DNA of 64,000 nucleotides. Origin: G963556115 sp963678205 (lineage in GTDB: Bacteria > Planctomycetota > SZUA-567). The stretch covers positions 3,286,001 to 3,350,000 of the forward strand of contig OY782760.1 of the NCBI GenBank assembly GCA_963678205.1, in the 5' to 3' direction. This document shows, piece by piece, positions 44,660 through 53,485 of this stretch. The position numbers and the translations under genes are program-made. A model generated the notes under the pieces. The model did not search any database. It saw only the letters and a list, made by a program, of their open reading frames with translations, and was not told where the DNA came from. Numbering within the stretch: position 1 is the stretch's first letter; each line of letters opens with the position of its first letter.

Positions 44660-47320
44660 ATGTCACAAGACATATATATTATAGATGGTCATGCCCAGAT
44701 ATATAGAGCATTCTATGCTGTAGAAGGTTTACGCTCCCCAACAGGAGAACCAGTAAACGCAATTTTCCAATTTACAAGGATGTTGATGCATCTTATCAAA
44801 GAGCAAAATCCTTCAAGAATTATAACGATATTTGATGCTCCAGGAGAAAATTTCAGGCATAAGCTATTCCCAGAATACAAAGCAAACCGCAAACCAGCTC
44901 CAGAAGAACTCAAAGCGCAAATACCCAAAGTAATCGAGTTAGTAAAAGCCTTCAATATTCCTGTTTTGTCCATTGAAGGATATGAAGCAGATGATATCAT
45001 TGGAGTTATAACAAAGCTTGCAACCAAGGCAGGACTAAATAGCACGATTGTCTCAGGAGATAAAGATCTAGCTCAACTTTTAAATAGTAACGTCAGAATA
45101 TTTGACCCTAAAAAAAATACGTATACCACTGAAAATGACTTCTATGATGAAAATGGTTTTTCTCCAGAAAAACTTACTGACTTAATGGGGCTTTGGGGTG
45201 ATACAGCTGATAATATTCCTGGTGTAGCCGGAATTGGCAAAAAGATTGGCAGAGAACTTATTCAAAAATATAAAACTTTGGAGAACCTCCTTGATAGAGC
45301 AAGCGAGATAAAAGGTAAGCGCGGAGAGACCCTGCTTAAAAGTAAAGAAATTGCTTTATTATCAAAAGAACTGGCAACAATCAAACTAGACGCTGAGATT
45401 GACTTTAACCTTGATGATGCGAAGATAAAAGAGCCAAATTACTCTGCACTCAGAGAAAAATTTATTGAATATGGATTCAAAGTACTACTCAATGAGCTAG
45501 AACATCAGTCCCCTACTCCAAAAGAGCAGCGAGACTATCAACTTATTAATACACCAGAAAAATTTGCTGCATTCTTACCAGAATTGGAAAAGATCAAGCA
45601 TTTCTCACTGGACACAGAAACAACAGGGTTAGATCCAATGCAAGCAAAACTTGTAGGGATAAGCCTCAGTTTTGCAGAGAAATCCGCCTTTTACCTGCCA
45701 TTTATGGGACTTGAAGATGAATCAGTTCTTACAAAGTTAGAACTAAATAAATTAAAGACAATTCTGGAAAACCCACAGATTACCAAAAGTGGGCAAAATT
45801 TAAAATATGATACCATTATTCTCAAAAGAAATGGCATTAATGTAAAAGGAGTAAACTTTGATACTCTTATTGGAAGTTCATTAATTGAAGGGCATATTCG
45901 TGGTCATGATCTTGACTCACTTGCAGCCAGACATCTTGGCATAGAAAAAATACCAACAAAAGAAATAATTGGTACAGCAAGTAAAGAAATAACTATGGAT
46001 AAAGCCGGCATGGAAAAAGTTGCTGAGTATGCCTGTGAAGATGCTGATGTCACATTAAGACTTGAGAAAATATTTCGAGACAGGCTCAATCCTGAAGAAG
46101 AAAAACTTCTTGCTGAAATAGAGCTGCCATTGTCAAGGGTTCTTACCAAGATGCAGTTAAAAGGCATACGAGTAAATGGCGAACTTCTTAAATCACAGAG
46201 TGAAGAACTTAATCTGGTTTTGAATACAATTACCGCAAGAATTTTTGAGATAGCCGGTAAAGAATTCAATATTGCCAGCCCTAAGCAATTATCATCCATT
46301 ATGTTTGAAGATCTTAATTATCCTGTAATCAAAAAGACTAAAACAGGATACAGTACAGACGAATCAGTGCTCAAAGAGCTTGCAAACCAAGGATACGAAC
46401 TACCAGAACTTCTTTTAGAATACCGTCAATATAGCAAATTAAAAAGCACCTATCTTGACGCTCTACCTAAAATGATCAACCCAGAAACAGGCAGAATCCA
46501 TACAACTTTTTCCCAAACAACAACAACGACCGGCAGACTCTCCTCAAATAATCCAAATCTTCAAAATATTCCTATTCGTTCTGAAAAAGGGAGAGCTATC
46601 AGGGCTGCATTTATCCCAGAAGAAAACTGGCAGATGCTAGCAGCAGATTATTCTCAGGTAGAACTTCGTATGCTTGCGCACTTCTCTAAAGATACTGTGC
46701 TTACCAAGGCTTTTAAGAATAACGAAGATATTCACAGAGTAGTCGCTTCAGAAATCAATGATATACCTCTAGATGAAGTAACTTCAGAGCAACGCTACGC
46801 TGCAAAAGCAATTAACTTCGGTATAATATATGGGCAGACAGCACATGGTCTATCCCAAACAACAAGTATGAACAGATTTGAGGCACAGCAATTTATTGAC
46901 AGCTATTTTCAACAATTCCCAAACATAAAAGACTTTATCGAATCAACAATTGCTCAAGCTCATATAGATGGAGGCATTCGTACAATGCACGGTAGATTCA
47001 GATCACTTCCTGAGCTTAGTTCCAGCAAAAAAGTAGACAAAGAGCGTGGAGAGCGCGAAGCTTTAAATACCCTTATCCAAGGGTCGGCAGCAGAACTAAT
47101 AAAAATTGCTATGCTCAATGTTGATAATGCACTACAATCGGAAGGTCTTAAAGCGAATATGCTCCTTCAGATTCACGATGAACTTGTATTTGAATCGCAT
47201 CCAGATGACTTAAACAAGCTTGAAACACTTGTTAAAAGAGAGATGGAAGGTGCTATGAATCTCAATGTTCCACTAAAAGTAGATATTGGAACTGGTGATA
47301 ACTGGCTTGCTTTAAAATAA
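44660..47320 (+). CDS. polA: DNA polymerase I
   Basis: This 886-residue enzyme fills gaps and removes primers in replication and repair. All three domains are present. The 5' nuclease (about residues 1-290) shows DGHAQIYRAF, EGYEADDIIGV, IVSGDKDLAQLL and DNIPGVAGIGKK. The 3'-5' proofreading domain (about 300-480) has its catalytic DxE in FSLDTETTGLD and YACEDADVT, so proofreading should be active, unlike some PolA. The polymerase domain shows motif A AADYSQVELRMLAH, motif B RYAAKAINFGIIYG and motif C LQIHDELVFE. AAGG precedes the ATG by 7 bases. The coaE gene follows 30 bases later. Confidence 0.97.
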   Translation: MSQDIYIIDGHAQIYRAFYAVEGLRSPTGEPVNAIFQFTRMLMHLIKEQNPSRIITIFDAPGENFRHKLFPEYKANRKPAPEELKAQIPKVIELVKAFNIPVLSIEGYEADDIIGVITKLATKAGLNSTIVSGDKDLAQLLNSNVRIFDPKKNTYTTENDFYDENGFSPEKLTDLMGLWGDTADNIPGVAGIGKKIGRELIQKYKTLENLLDRASEIKGKRGETLLKSKEIALLSKELATIKLDAEIDFNLDDAKIKEPNYSALREKFIEYGFKVLLNELEHQSPTPKEQRDYQLINTPEKFAAFLPELEKIKHFSLDTETTGLDPMQAKLVGISLSFAEKSAFYLPFMGLEDESVLTKLELNKLKTILENPQITKSGQNLKYDTIILKRNGINVKGVNFDTLIGSSLIEGHIRGHDLDSLAARHLGIEKIPTKEIIGTASKEITMDKAGMEKVAEYACEDADVTLRLEKIFRDRLNPEEEKLLAEIELPLSRVLTKMQLKGIRVNGELLKSQSEELNLVLNTITARIFEIAGKEFNIASPKQLSSIMFEDLNYPVIKKTKTGYSTDESVLKELANQGYELPELLLEYRQYSKLKSTYLDALPKMINPETGRIHTTFSQTTTTTGRLSSNNPNLQNIPIRSEKGRAIRAAFIPEENWQMLAADYSQVELRMLAHFSKDTVLTKAFKNNEDIHRVVASEINDIPLDEVTSEQRYAAKAINFGIIYGQTAHGLSQTTSMNRFEAQQFIDSYFQQFPNIKDFIESTIAQAHIDGGIRTMHGRFRSLPELSSSKKVDKERGEREALNTLIQGSAAELIKIAMLNVDNALQSEGLKANMLLQIHDELVFESHPDDLNKLETLVKREMEGAMNLNVPLKVDIGTGDNWLALK

Positions 47321-47350
47321 CTATTTACAATTATAAATTAAAGGCAAAAT

Positions 47351-48208
47351 ATGTTTTTAGATCAACCTATATTTATATTGCTTCCATTGGTAGTGTTCTA
47401 CTATTTAACGCCAATATATCTTGGGCATTATCTAGGGCGCTGTGAAAAATCTCCAATCAATCTGTTACTTCCAATAATTATAATTTGTCTTTTTTATTTA
47501 GTAAGACCTTATGAAATTAATACAACAGCGTACATTTTATCAGTAATTGTCCCTTCGCTGGTTCTTCTTTTAGCAGGTTATATATTTGGAATTTTTAAAA
47601 GAAAGATTATAAAAAATAATTCAGCTCCCTATATCCTTGGTATCACAGGCTTACCCTGTAGCGGCAAAAGTGAAGCAAGTAAAAAACTTGGTAAACTTGG
47701 AGCAAAAGTCATTGAAGTTGATAAACTTGGCCATAAATGTTTGGCAGATAAAGATATTATAAATCATATTTTATCTGAATTTGGTGACGATGTATTAAGC
47801 GAAGACAAAAAAATAGATAGAGCAAAATTAGCAAAAATAGTATTCAATTCTGATGAAAATCTCAGAAAGCTTGAAAATATACTCCACCCAGAAATGATTT
47901 CTAAAATAGAAGAAGAGATCAAATTCCTAGAACCCGAGGGTGTTTTAGTTCTAGATGCAGCGATTCTCCACCACATGAAACTTGATAAGATTTGCAATAA
48001 AACAGTGGTTACCTACGCTGATACAATACATAGAGAAGAATGGGCAAAAGAGCGAAACTGGGATTCTGATGAACTTAAAAAAAGAGATACTGCTGTTCAA
48101 AAGAATATAGCGTATAAAAATATCACACTAATTATAAATAACGATAGTAAAGAAAAATTCAACGAAAATATAGAACAAATTTGGAAGGAAATCATCAATG
48201 AGCGATGA
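47351..48208 (+). CDS. coaE: Dephospho-CoA kinase with N-terminal membrane anchor
   Basis: The last step of coenzyme A synthesis, phosphorylation of dephospho-CoA, is assigned to the C-terminal 190 residues. They show the P-loop GLPCSGKSEASKKL (about residues 99-112), the substrate-site segment VIEVDKLGHKCL, LHPEMISKIEEEI, VLDAAILHHMKLDKICNKTV and the lid region ERNWDSDELKKRD. The first about 85 residues, absent from ordinary CoaE (about 200 residues in total), hold three hydrophobic segments (about 4-22, 36-50 and 57-80). They would tether the kinase to the inner membrane. The gene is 30 bases after polA and overlaps rho by 11 bases. Confidence 0.88.
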   Translation: MFLDQPIFILLPLVVFYYLTPIYLGHYLGRCEKSPINLLLPIIIICLFYLVRPYEINTTAYILSVIVPSLVLLLAGYIFGIFKRKIIKNNSAPYILGITGLPCSGKSEASKKLGKLGAKVIEVDKLGHKCLADKDIINHILSEFGDDVLSEDKKIDRAKLAKIVFNSDENLRKLENILHPEMISKIEEEIKFLEPEGVLVLDAAILHHMKLDKICNKTVVTYADTIHREEWAKERNWDSDELKKRDTAVQKNIAYKNITLIINNDSKEKFNENIEQIWKEIINER

Positions 48209-50084
48209 AGAAAAAACAACAATAGACTCTAAATCTACAAAGAAGCAGGCTACCAAAAAGAAGACCACCAAGAAAAAAACTACAAAGAAAAAGGTCACAA
48301 AAAAGAAAGTAACTAAAAAAGTTGTTCCAATTGAAGCAAATGCACAAAGTGAAAGTGCAGCTACAGGTTCTTCTGTGGCATCAGAACCAGTTGCTGCGCC
48401 ATCAGTTCAAAATAAAAAGCCGGCCACAGAAGTTGTAACGCCGGAAAGTGTGATTGCTGCTGCTTCTCAGAAACAGGCCAATAATGAAGCGGCACAAACT
48501 CCTAATCCAGCAAAAGAATCGAAAGCGCCAACGCATTCAAATTCTTCAAATAATAAAGCAGAGCAATTCAGACAACGCAACAACCAATCTGCTCAACGCA
48601 CAAAGAATAATAAACAAAGAAATAACAATAATAACAATAATAACAACAATAATAACAAATATCACAATAATCGAAAGCGTGATGGTTACACAAACAATAA
48701 CAACAATAGAGTTCAGAAGTTTAATAATATACCTAAATACAACACCACACAGGTAACAACTTCTCAACCTAACAATGACGACAACCAAAGACAAGAAGTG
48801 TACGAGCAGGTAAAACAATCTGAGTTACACATAACCTCACTAAAAGATATGACTGTTTCAGAATTACGAGCTCTGGCGAAGCAGGAGAATATTGAGGGTA
48901 TTGCTGGTATGGTGAAACAAGAACTAATTTTCTCTATAATAAAAAATAAAGTCAATCAAAATGGCTTACTTTATGGAGAAGGTGTTCTTGAAGTGCTTCC
49001 AGATGGATATGGCTTTCTTAGAAGCCCTAAATTTAATTATACCCCTTGCCCTGATGATATCTATATCTCCCCTAGTCAAATCAGAAGATTTGGAATGAGA
49101 AGTGGGCATACAGTATCCGGTCAAATCAGACCTCCTAAGGATAGTGAGAATTACTTTGCCTTACTCAGAGTTGAAGCAATCAATATGGAAGAACCAGACA
49201 AGATCAAAGATAAGATTCCGTTTGAAGATCTTACTCCAATCTTCCCAGAAGAGCGACTACTCATGGAGACCACTAATACTGAACTTTCTGGACGCGTAAT
49301 TGATCTTGTAATGCCTATTGGTAAGGGACAACGTGCACTTATTGTCGCCCCTCCTCGTACAGGTAAAACAGTACTCATGCAGAACATTGCCAATGCAATT
49401 ACTCATAACAATCCTGAAGCAATGCTTATGGTTTTACTTATTGATGAACGTCCGGAAGAAGTTACAGACATGCAGCGCTCTGTCGACGGTGAGGTTATCA
49501 GTAGTACTTTTGACGAACCAGCCAGCAGGCATATTCAGGTAAGTCAAATGGTTATCGAAAAAGCAAAACGCCTTGTAGAGTATGGTAAAGACGTAGTAAT
49601 TCTTCTCGACTCTATTACACGACTTGGCAGAGCTTACAATACAGAAGCTCCACATTCAGGCAGAATACTCTCAGGTGGTATTGATGCCCAGGCACTACAA
49701 AAACCCAAACGTTTCTTTGGTGCTGCACGAAATATTGAAAACGGCGGCAGTCTAACTATTATTGGCACTGCTCTAACAGATACTGGTAGTAGAATGGATG
49801 AGGTCATCTTTGAAGAATTTAAAGGAACCGGTAACGCAGAAGTTCATCTTGACCGCAGACTTGTAAACCGCCGCTTGTACCCGGCAATTGACGTTAATCT
49901 TTCAGGAACCCGTAAAGAAGACAGAATTGTACATCCAGATGAACTAAATCGTATCTGGCAGGTCAGAAAATACCTAAATGACTTGAACCCTGTAGATGCA
50001 ATGGAGTTTCTACAGACCAAACTCAAGAAGAACAAAACCAATCTTGAGTTCCTGATGACGATAAATCCTAATCAGAACTACTAA
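48198..50084 (+). CDS. rho: Transcription termination factor Rho with long Lys- and Asn-rich N-terminus
   Basis: Rho is a hexameric RNA-dependent ATPase that ends transcription. The standard parts begin near residue 210: the Rho_N helix domain (ITSLKDMTVSELRALAKQEN), an RNA-binding fold (GVLEVLPDGYGFLRSP), the P-loop PPRTGKT (about 385-391), VLLIDERPEEVTDM and the R-loop segment GGSLTIIGTALTDTGSRMDE. The additional N-terminal 210 residues comprise tandem KKKTT/KKKVT pentads (about residues 13-40), an Ala/Ser/Val-rich stretch, and an Asn/Gln-rich tract with twelve consecutive Asn (about 142-153) and NNNNN further on. Such tracts are prion-like. Its start overlaps coaE by 11 bases. Confidence 0.96.
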   Translation: MSDEEKTTIDSKSTKKQATKKKTTKKKTTKKKVTKKKVTKKVVPIEANAQSESAATGSSVASEPVAAPSVQNKKPATEVVTPESVIAAASQKQANNEAAQTPNPAKESKAPTHSNSSNNKAEQFRQRNNQSAQRTKNNKQRNNNNNNNNNNNNKYHNNRKRDGYTNNNNNRVQKFNNIPKYNTTQVTTSQPNNDDNQRQEVYEQVKQSELHITSLKDMTVSELRALAKQENIEGIAGMVKQELIFSIIKNKVNQNGLLYGEGVLEVLPDGYGFLRSPKFNYTPCPDDIYISPSQIRRFGMRSGHTVSGQIRPPKDSENYFALLRVEAINMEEPDKIKDKIPFEDLTPIFPEERLLMETTNTELSGRVIDLVMPIGKGQRALIVAPPRTGKTVLMQNIANAITHNNPEAMLMVLLIDERPEEVTDMQRSVDGEVISSTFDEPASRHIQVSQMVIEKAKRLVEYGKDVVILLDSITRLGRAYNTEAPHSGRILSGGIDAQALQKPKRFFGAARNIENGGSLTIIGTALTDTGSRMDEVIFEEFKGTGNAEVHLDRRLVNRRLYPAIDVNLSGTRKEDRIVHPDELNRIWQVRKYLNDLNPVDAMEFLQTKLKKNKTNLEFLMTINPNQNY

Positions 50085-50334
50085 AATTAATTGGGTATAC
50101 TTTACATCATAAGTAACACAATTTTTCGGACAAAACCTGCATAAGTATTGAATTTTACTGTATTTAATATATACTTATGTCTAAATTATACTTAACTTCG
50201 AGTCTGTCCTTTGAGCATTGGTACTCCCCTCCTTCCACCAAGCTCACTGGATAGACTTTTTATATATTGTAATAATAAAATGACCCGCCGTTAGAGCAGA
50301 TCATTTTTTATAGCCACCAGTACCCCACACACAA

Positions 50335-51366
50335 CTACCGATACTTTAAATTTATAGAATCCCCCCTACCTTGCCCCTGAACTCTTCCAAATGATTCAAG
50401 CCATTTAGAGAGTGAAAAGCCTCCTTCCTCTTCATTCAATGCAGACTTTTTGGGATAAATTGAGTACAACTCTCTATATTTCACTGGTGTAACATTTGGC
50501 ATAAGTACATTTGCACCACAATTTAACCCCTGTAACCTGCCATCGACTCCATTCAAAGTCGCAAGTGCTGTTGTGCTTGGAATATTAGCTCTTGGACAAA
50601 CAATTCTAGTAACTGCGACCACCTTACATGCCATTTCAACAGTTGGGGGCACAATATTTTTCAAGGACTTTTCTTCATATAGCGGTGTCCCTGGAGACGG
50701 GATATATGGCCCTATTCCAATCATATCAAGATTGAGTTCCTTGAACATCATTATATCATTTTCTAGATCCTTAAGTGTCTGCCCAGGTATTCCAACCATC
50801 ACTCCACTACCCACTTCATACCCTATTGCTTTAAGTTTTCTTAAAATATCAAATCTGTTACTTACCTTACCAGATAAATTTGGATGAATCTTTTCATATA
50901 ACTTTTGATTAGTTGTTTCGAATCTCATCAAGAACCTATCAGCTCCTGCATCAAACCACTCCTCAAACTCTTCATCTTTTCTCTCACCAATAGATAAAGT
51001 AACAGCTAAATCAGTCTCCTGTTTTATTCTTCTCAATAATTCAGACATCCAATTAGTATCCATACCCCAATCTTCACCTGATTGGAGTACTATTGTTCCA
51101 TATTTTAATTTTTTTATCTTTTTTGCACAATCAAGTATCTCATCATGAGTCATCCTGTATCTCTTAACATCTGAAGAATTTACAGAAATACCACAATATT
51201 GACAACTTCGTGCACAATAATTTGAAAACTCTACCAAGCCTCTTAGATGAACAGCGTCACCAACAAACTCATATCTGACACGATCAGCAATCCTAAATAA
51301 TTCATCCAGTTTTACCGGATTATCCATTAAAAGCCATTCAGCTACTTCATTTCTAGTAATATTCAC
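50335..51366 (-). CDS. hydE: [FeFe]-hydrogenase maturase HydE (radical SAM)
   Basis: This 343-residue radical SAM enzyme has the cluster motif CARSCQYC (Cys51, Cys55, Cys58) in the context LRGLVEFSNYCARSCQYCGI, which is the HydE signature rather than BioB or ThiH. Further matches are IVLQSGEDWGMD, RFLMRFETTNQKLYEKIHP, VGSGVMVGIPGQTLKDLEND and IGPYIPSPGTPL, as in HydE. It helps build the dithiolate bridge of the hydrogenase H-cluster. HydF, HydG and the hydrogenase are not in this window. PylB is the nearest alternative, but the IGPYIPSPGTPL block favours HydE. Confidence 0.9.
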   Translation of the reverse strand: MNITRNEVAEWLLMDNPVKLDELFRIADRVRYEFVGDAVHLRGLVEFSNYCARSCQYCGISVNSSDVKRYRMTHDEILDCAKKIKKLKYGTIVLQSGEDWGMDTNWMSELLRRIKQETDLAVTLSIGERKDEEFEEWFDAGADRFLMRFETTNQKLYEKIHPNLSGKVSNRFDILRKLKAIGYEVGSGVMVGIPGQTLKDLENDIMMFKELNLDMIGIGPYIPSPGTPLYEEKSLKNIVPPTVEMACKVVAVTRIVCPRANIPSTTALATLNGVDGRLQGLNCGANVLMPNVTPVKYRELYSIYPKKSALNEEEGGFSLSKWLESFGRVQGQGRGDSINLKYR

Positions 51367-51481
51367 AATAACCTATCCAATTAACCTTCAAATAGAAGGC
51401 AGAATACATATAACATACAATATAAAACAGATTAGCAAGAAGTTAGTAAATAATGTTTAAAAACACTCATACCAATCGATT

Positions 51482-51709
51482 TTAATACCCTCCGCACATT
51501 CCTGAACCACAGGCCCCACCAGAAAATCCCGGACATCCACCTTGAGCACACGAAGGAAGCTCACTACTTGTAGAATGAGCTGAGAATGTACTCAGTTGGC
51601 GCTCAACACTTACAGAACCGCAGTGTTCACAAGCAGGTTTCTCATCATACTTAGCGATTGTTTCAAAAGGCTTACCACATTTTTTACAAATATACTCATA
51701 TAATGGCAT
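51482..51709 (-). CDS. FmdB-family zinc ribbon protein
   Basis: This 75-residue protein begins MPLYEYICKKCGKPFETIAK and has a second CxxC (CEHCGS), forming a zinc ribbon of the FmdB/CxxC_CxxC_SSSS family, a putative regulatory protein family. The C-terminus is Gly/Cys-rich (CPGFSGGACGSGMCGGY). The role is unknown. The gene lies upstream of hydE on the same strand, 115 bases away. AGGAGATATAT precedes the ATG on the minus strand. Confidence 0.85.
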   Translation of the reverse strand: MPLYEYICKKCGKPFETIAKYDEKPACEHCGSVSVERQLSTFSAHSTSSELPSCAQGGCPGFSGGACGSGMCGGY

Positions 51710-52498
51710 ATATATCTCCTAAATATTATCACGATCTATAACAATGAACTTTATCTCTCAACATACCTCTAATTAATTCTAACACCTATAATTATCAAGA
51801 CAACTACTTTAAATACAATATATTTCTTATATATGCTTACATTAAAAACATCATTCATTTAATATCTAGTACTTAATGTATTTTTTAGGATACAATCATT
51901 CTAAATTTAGTTAAGTTTTTATTTTCCAAAACCTCATTTTTACGGAACAAGGTATTACTATACAAAACAAAAGACATACATGCACCAACAATTATCTCAA
52001 TCAAATATGACATTAACTCACAATAAAACATTAATTAGCAACATCTCAACAAACCTATTAAATAATATAGCAGGAATACTGCTTTAACCATAAACCTTTA
52101 AAACAAAATATGTTAAACAAACAGCAGAAGCTATTGAATGATTTTTTAAAAAATATAAAAACAATACTTGCATAAGAATTATAATATGGTATTATCCAAT
52201 CATATATCCCTAACTACGATTTATACATGCTTTTAATTTATAAAATAAATATTAATATATGATTTTTAATGCCGTAGTTCAATTATTTTATTTAGCACAT
52301 ATTTATTTTGTAATTTCATTAATTTACAAAACTAAATTTAATATGAAATAACATGCTGCAAAATTTTTACGTTTTTCACATTAAACATTAATTTATAGTT
52401 TTAAAGCCATTCCAAAAAATAATATAAAAACAAGTAAAACAAATAGTTACTTGTATTTGTCGTTGTTTATGTAGTGTTTTTTTTCAAAGGAGAGATTA
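51710..52498. other. Large upstream region of the arabinose-type transporter
   Basis: Nearly 800 bases of AT-rich sequence hold no coding frame. A candidate operator (52430-52454) lies close to the araF-like gene. Many short poly-A/T palindromes occur between 52140 and 52350. No RNA gene is recognised. Confidence 0.5.
52430..52454. promoter_or_regulatory. Candidate operator upstream of araF
   Basis: ACAAGTAA (52430-52437) and TTACTTGT (52447-52454) form an inverted repeat with a 9-base spacer, 45 bases before the ATG. A second overlapping pair, CAAATA and TATTTG, lies at 52440-52459. Confidence 0.4.
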
Positions 52499-53485
52499 AT
52501 GATTAAACGTTTTTTCCTATTTTGCCTTCTTGTACTTTTGGGTATGAATTTCAGCTCATCTCTTAGCGCAGCTGAACAGCCAAAAATTGGCTTTATAGTT
52601 AAGCAGCCTGAAGAGCCATGGTTCCAACTTGAATGGAAATTCGCTGACGAAGCAGCAAAAGAAAAAGGCTTCGAGCTTATCAAAATCAGTGGTATTGATG
52701 GTCCAAAAGTCTTAGCAGCTATCGACAACCTTGCTACAATTGGTGCAAAAGGTTTTGTAATCTGTACACCTGACGTCAAACTTGGACCAGCAATCATGAT
52801 GCGTGCTAAGAAGCAAGGCATGAAAGTGATAGCTGTTGATGACCGCTTTATGAAAGCTGGCAAACCAATGGAAGACGTAAAATACCTTGGAATTTCTGCT
52901 TACAAAATTGGTCAGAAATGCGGAGAAGAAGCAATCAAAGAAATGAAGAATCGTGGTTGGAAAGAATCAGAGACTGGTGTTTGTATCGTAACATTTGATG
53001 AACTTGACACTGCTCGTGACAGAACAAATGGTGAATATGATGCAATCGTTGCAGCTGGCTTCCCCAAAGACCAGATCTTCAAAGCGGCTCAAAAGACTTC
53101 AGATGTTCCAGGTGCGTTTGACGGGACAAACATTCTTCTAACTCAGCAAACAGGCTTCAAGAACTGGATTGTTACAGGTATGAATGACAGTGCGGCAATC
53201 GGTGCTGTAAGAGCAATGGAAGGTCGTGGGTTTAAAGCAGATAACGTAATTGGTGTTGGCATTAATGGTACCGATTGTATTACTGAATTCAAAAAATCAG
53301 AACCAACAGGGTTCTATGGTTCTATGTTACTTTCAGCTAAGCAACATGGTTACGATACTGCATCTATGATGTACGACTGGATTGTAGATGGTAAAGAGCC
53401 TCCTGCTGATACACGAACAGTTGGTGTATTTATCACACGTGATACTTGGGATAAGATCTATAAAGAACAGGGACTTTCAAAATAA
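52499..53485 (+). CDS. araF: L-arabinose-type ABC transporter substrate-binding protein (AraF-like)
   Basis: This 328-residue periplasmic binding protein has a signal peptide (MIKRFFLFCLLVLLGMNFSS, cleavage near LSA-AE). The mature part begins with the AraF pattern PKIGFIVKQPEEPWFQLEWK, and matches continue at VKLGPAIMMRAKKQGMKVIA, VKYLGISAYKIGQKCGEE, and WIVTGMNDSAAIGAVRAMEG and IGVGINGTDCITEF. This is close to E. coli L-arabinose-binding protein throughout, so arabinose (or galactose/fucose) is the likely ligand. AAGGAGAG is 6 bases before the ATG. The stop codon shares a base with the start of araG. Confidence 0.92.
   Translation: MIKRFFLFCLLVLLGMNFSSSLSAAEQPKIGFIVKQPEEPWFQLEWKFADEAAKEKGFELIKISGIDGPKVLAAIDNLATIGAKGFVICTPDVKLGPAIMMRAKKQGMKVIAVDDRFMKAGKPMEDVKYLGISAYKIGQKCGEEAIKEMKNRGWKESETGVCIVTFDELDTARDRTNGEYDAIVAAGFPKDQIFKAAQKTSDVPGAFDGTNILLTQQTGFKNWIVTGMNDSAAIGAVRAMEGRGFKADNVIGVGINGTDCITEFKKSEPTGFYGSMLLSAKQHGYDTASMMYDWIVDGKEPPADTRTVGVFITRDTWDKIYKEQGLSK

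Noticed and set aside
48613..48660. Assembly artefact or frameshift at the AAT/AAC repeat in rho
   Set aside because: The frame stays open through the repeat, the downstream Rho domains are intact in the same frame, and Asn-rich Rho extensions are known.
50085..50334. Terminator or RNA gene between rho and hydE
   Set aside because: I see only a weak AATGA...TCATTTTTT pairing near 50278-50308, not enough to call a terminator, and nothing tRNA-like.
50335..51366. Biotin synthase or PylB
   Set aside because: The YIPSPGTPL and EFSNYCARSCQYCGI blocks and the length fit HydE better, and no biotin or pyrrolysine genes are nearby.
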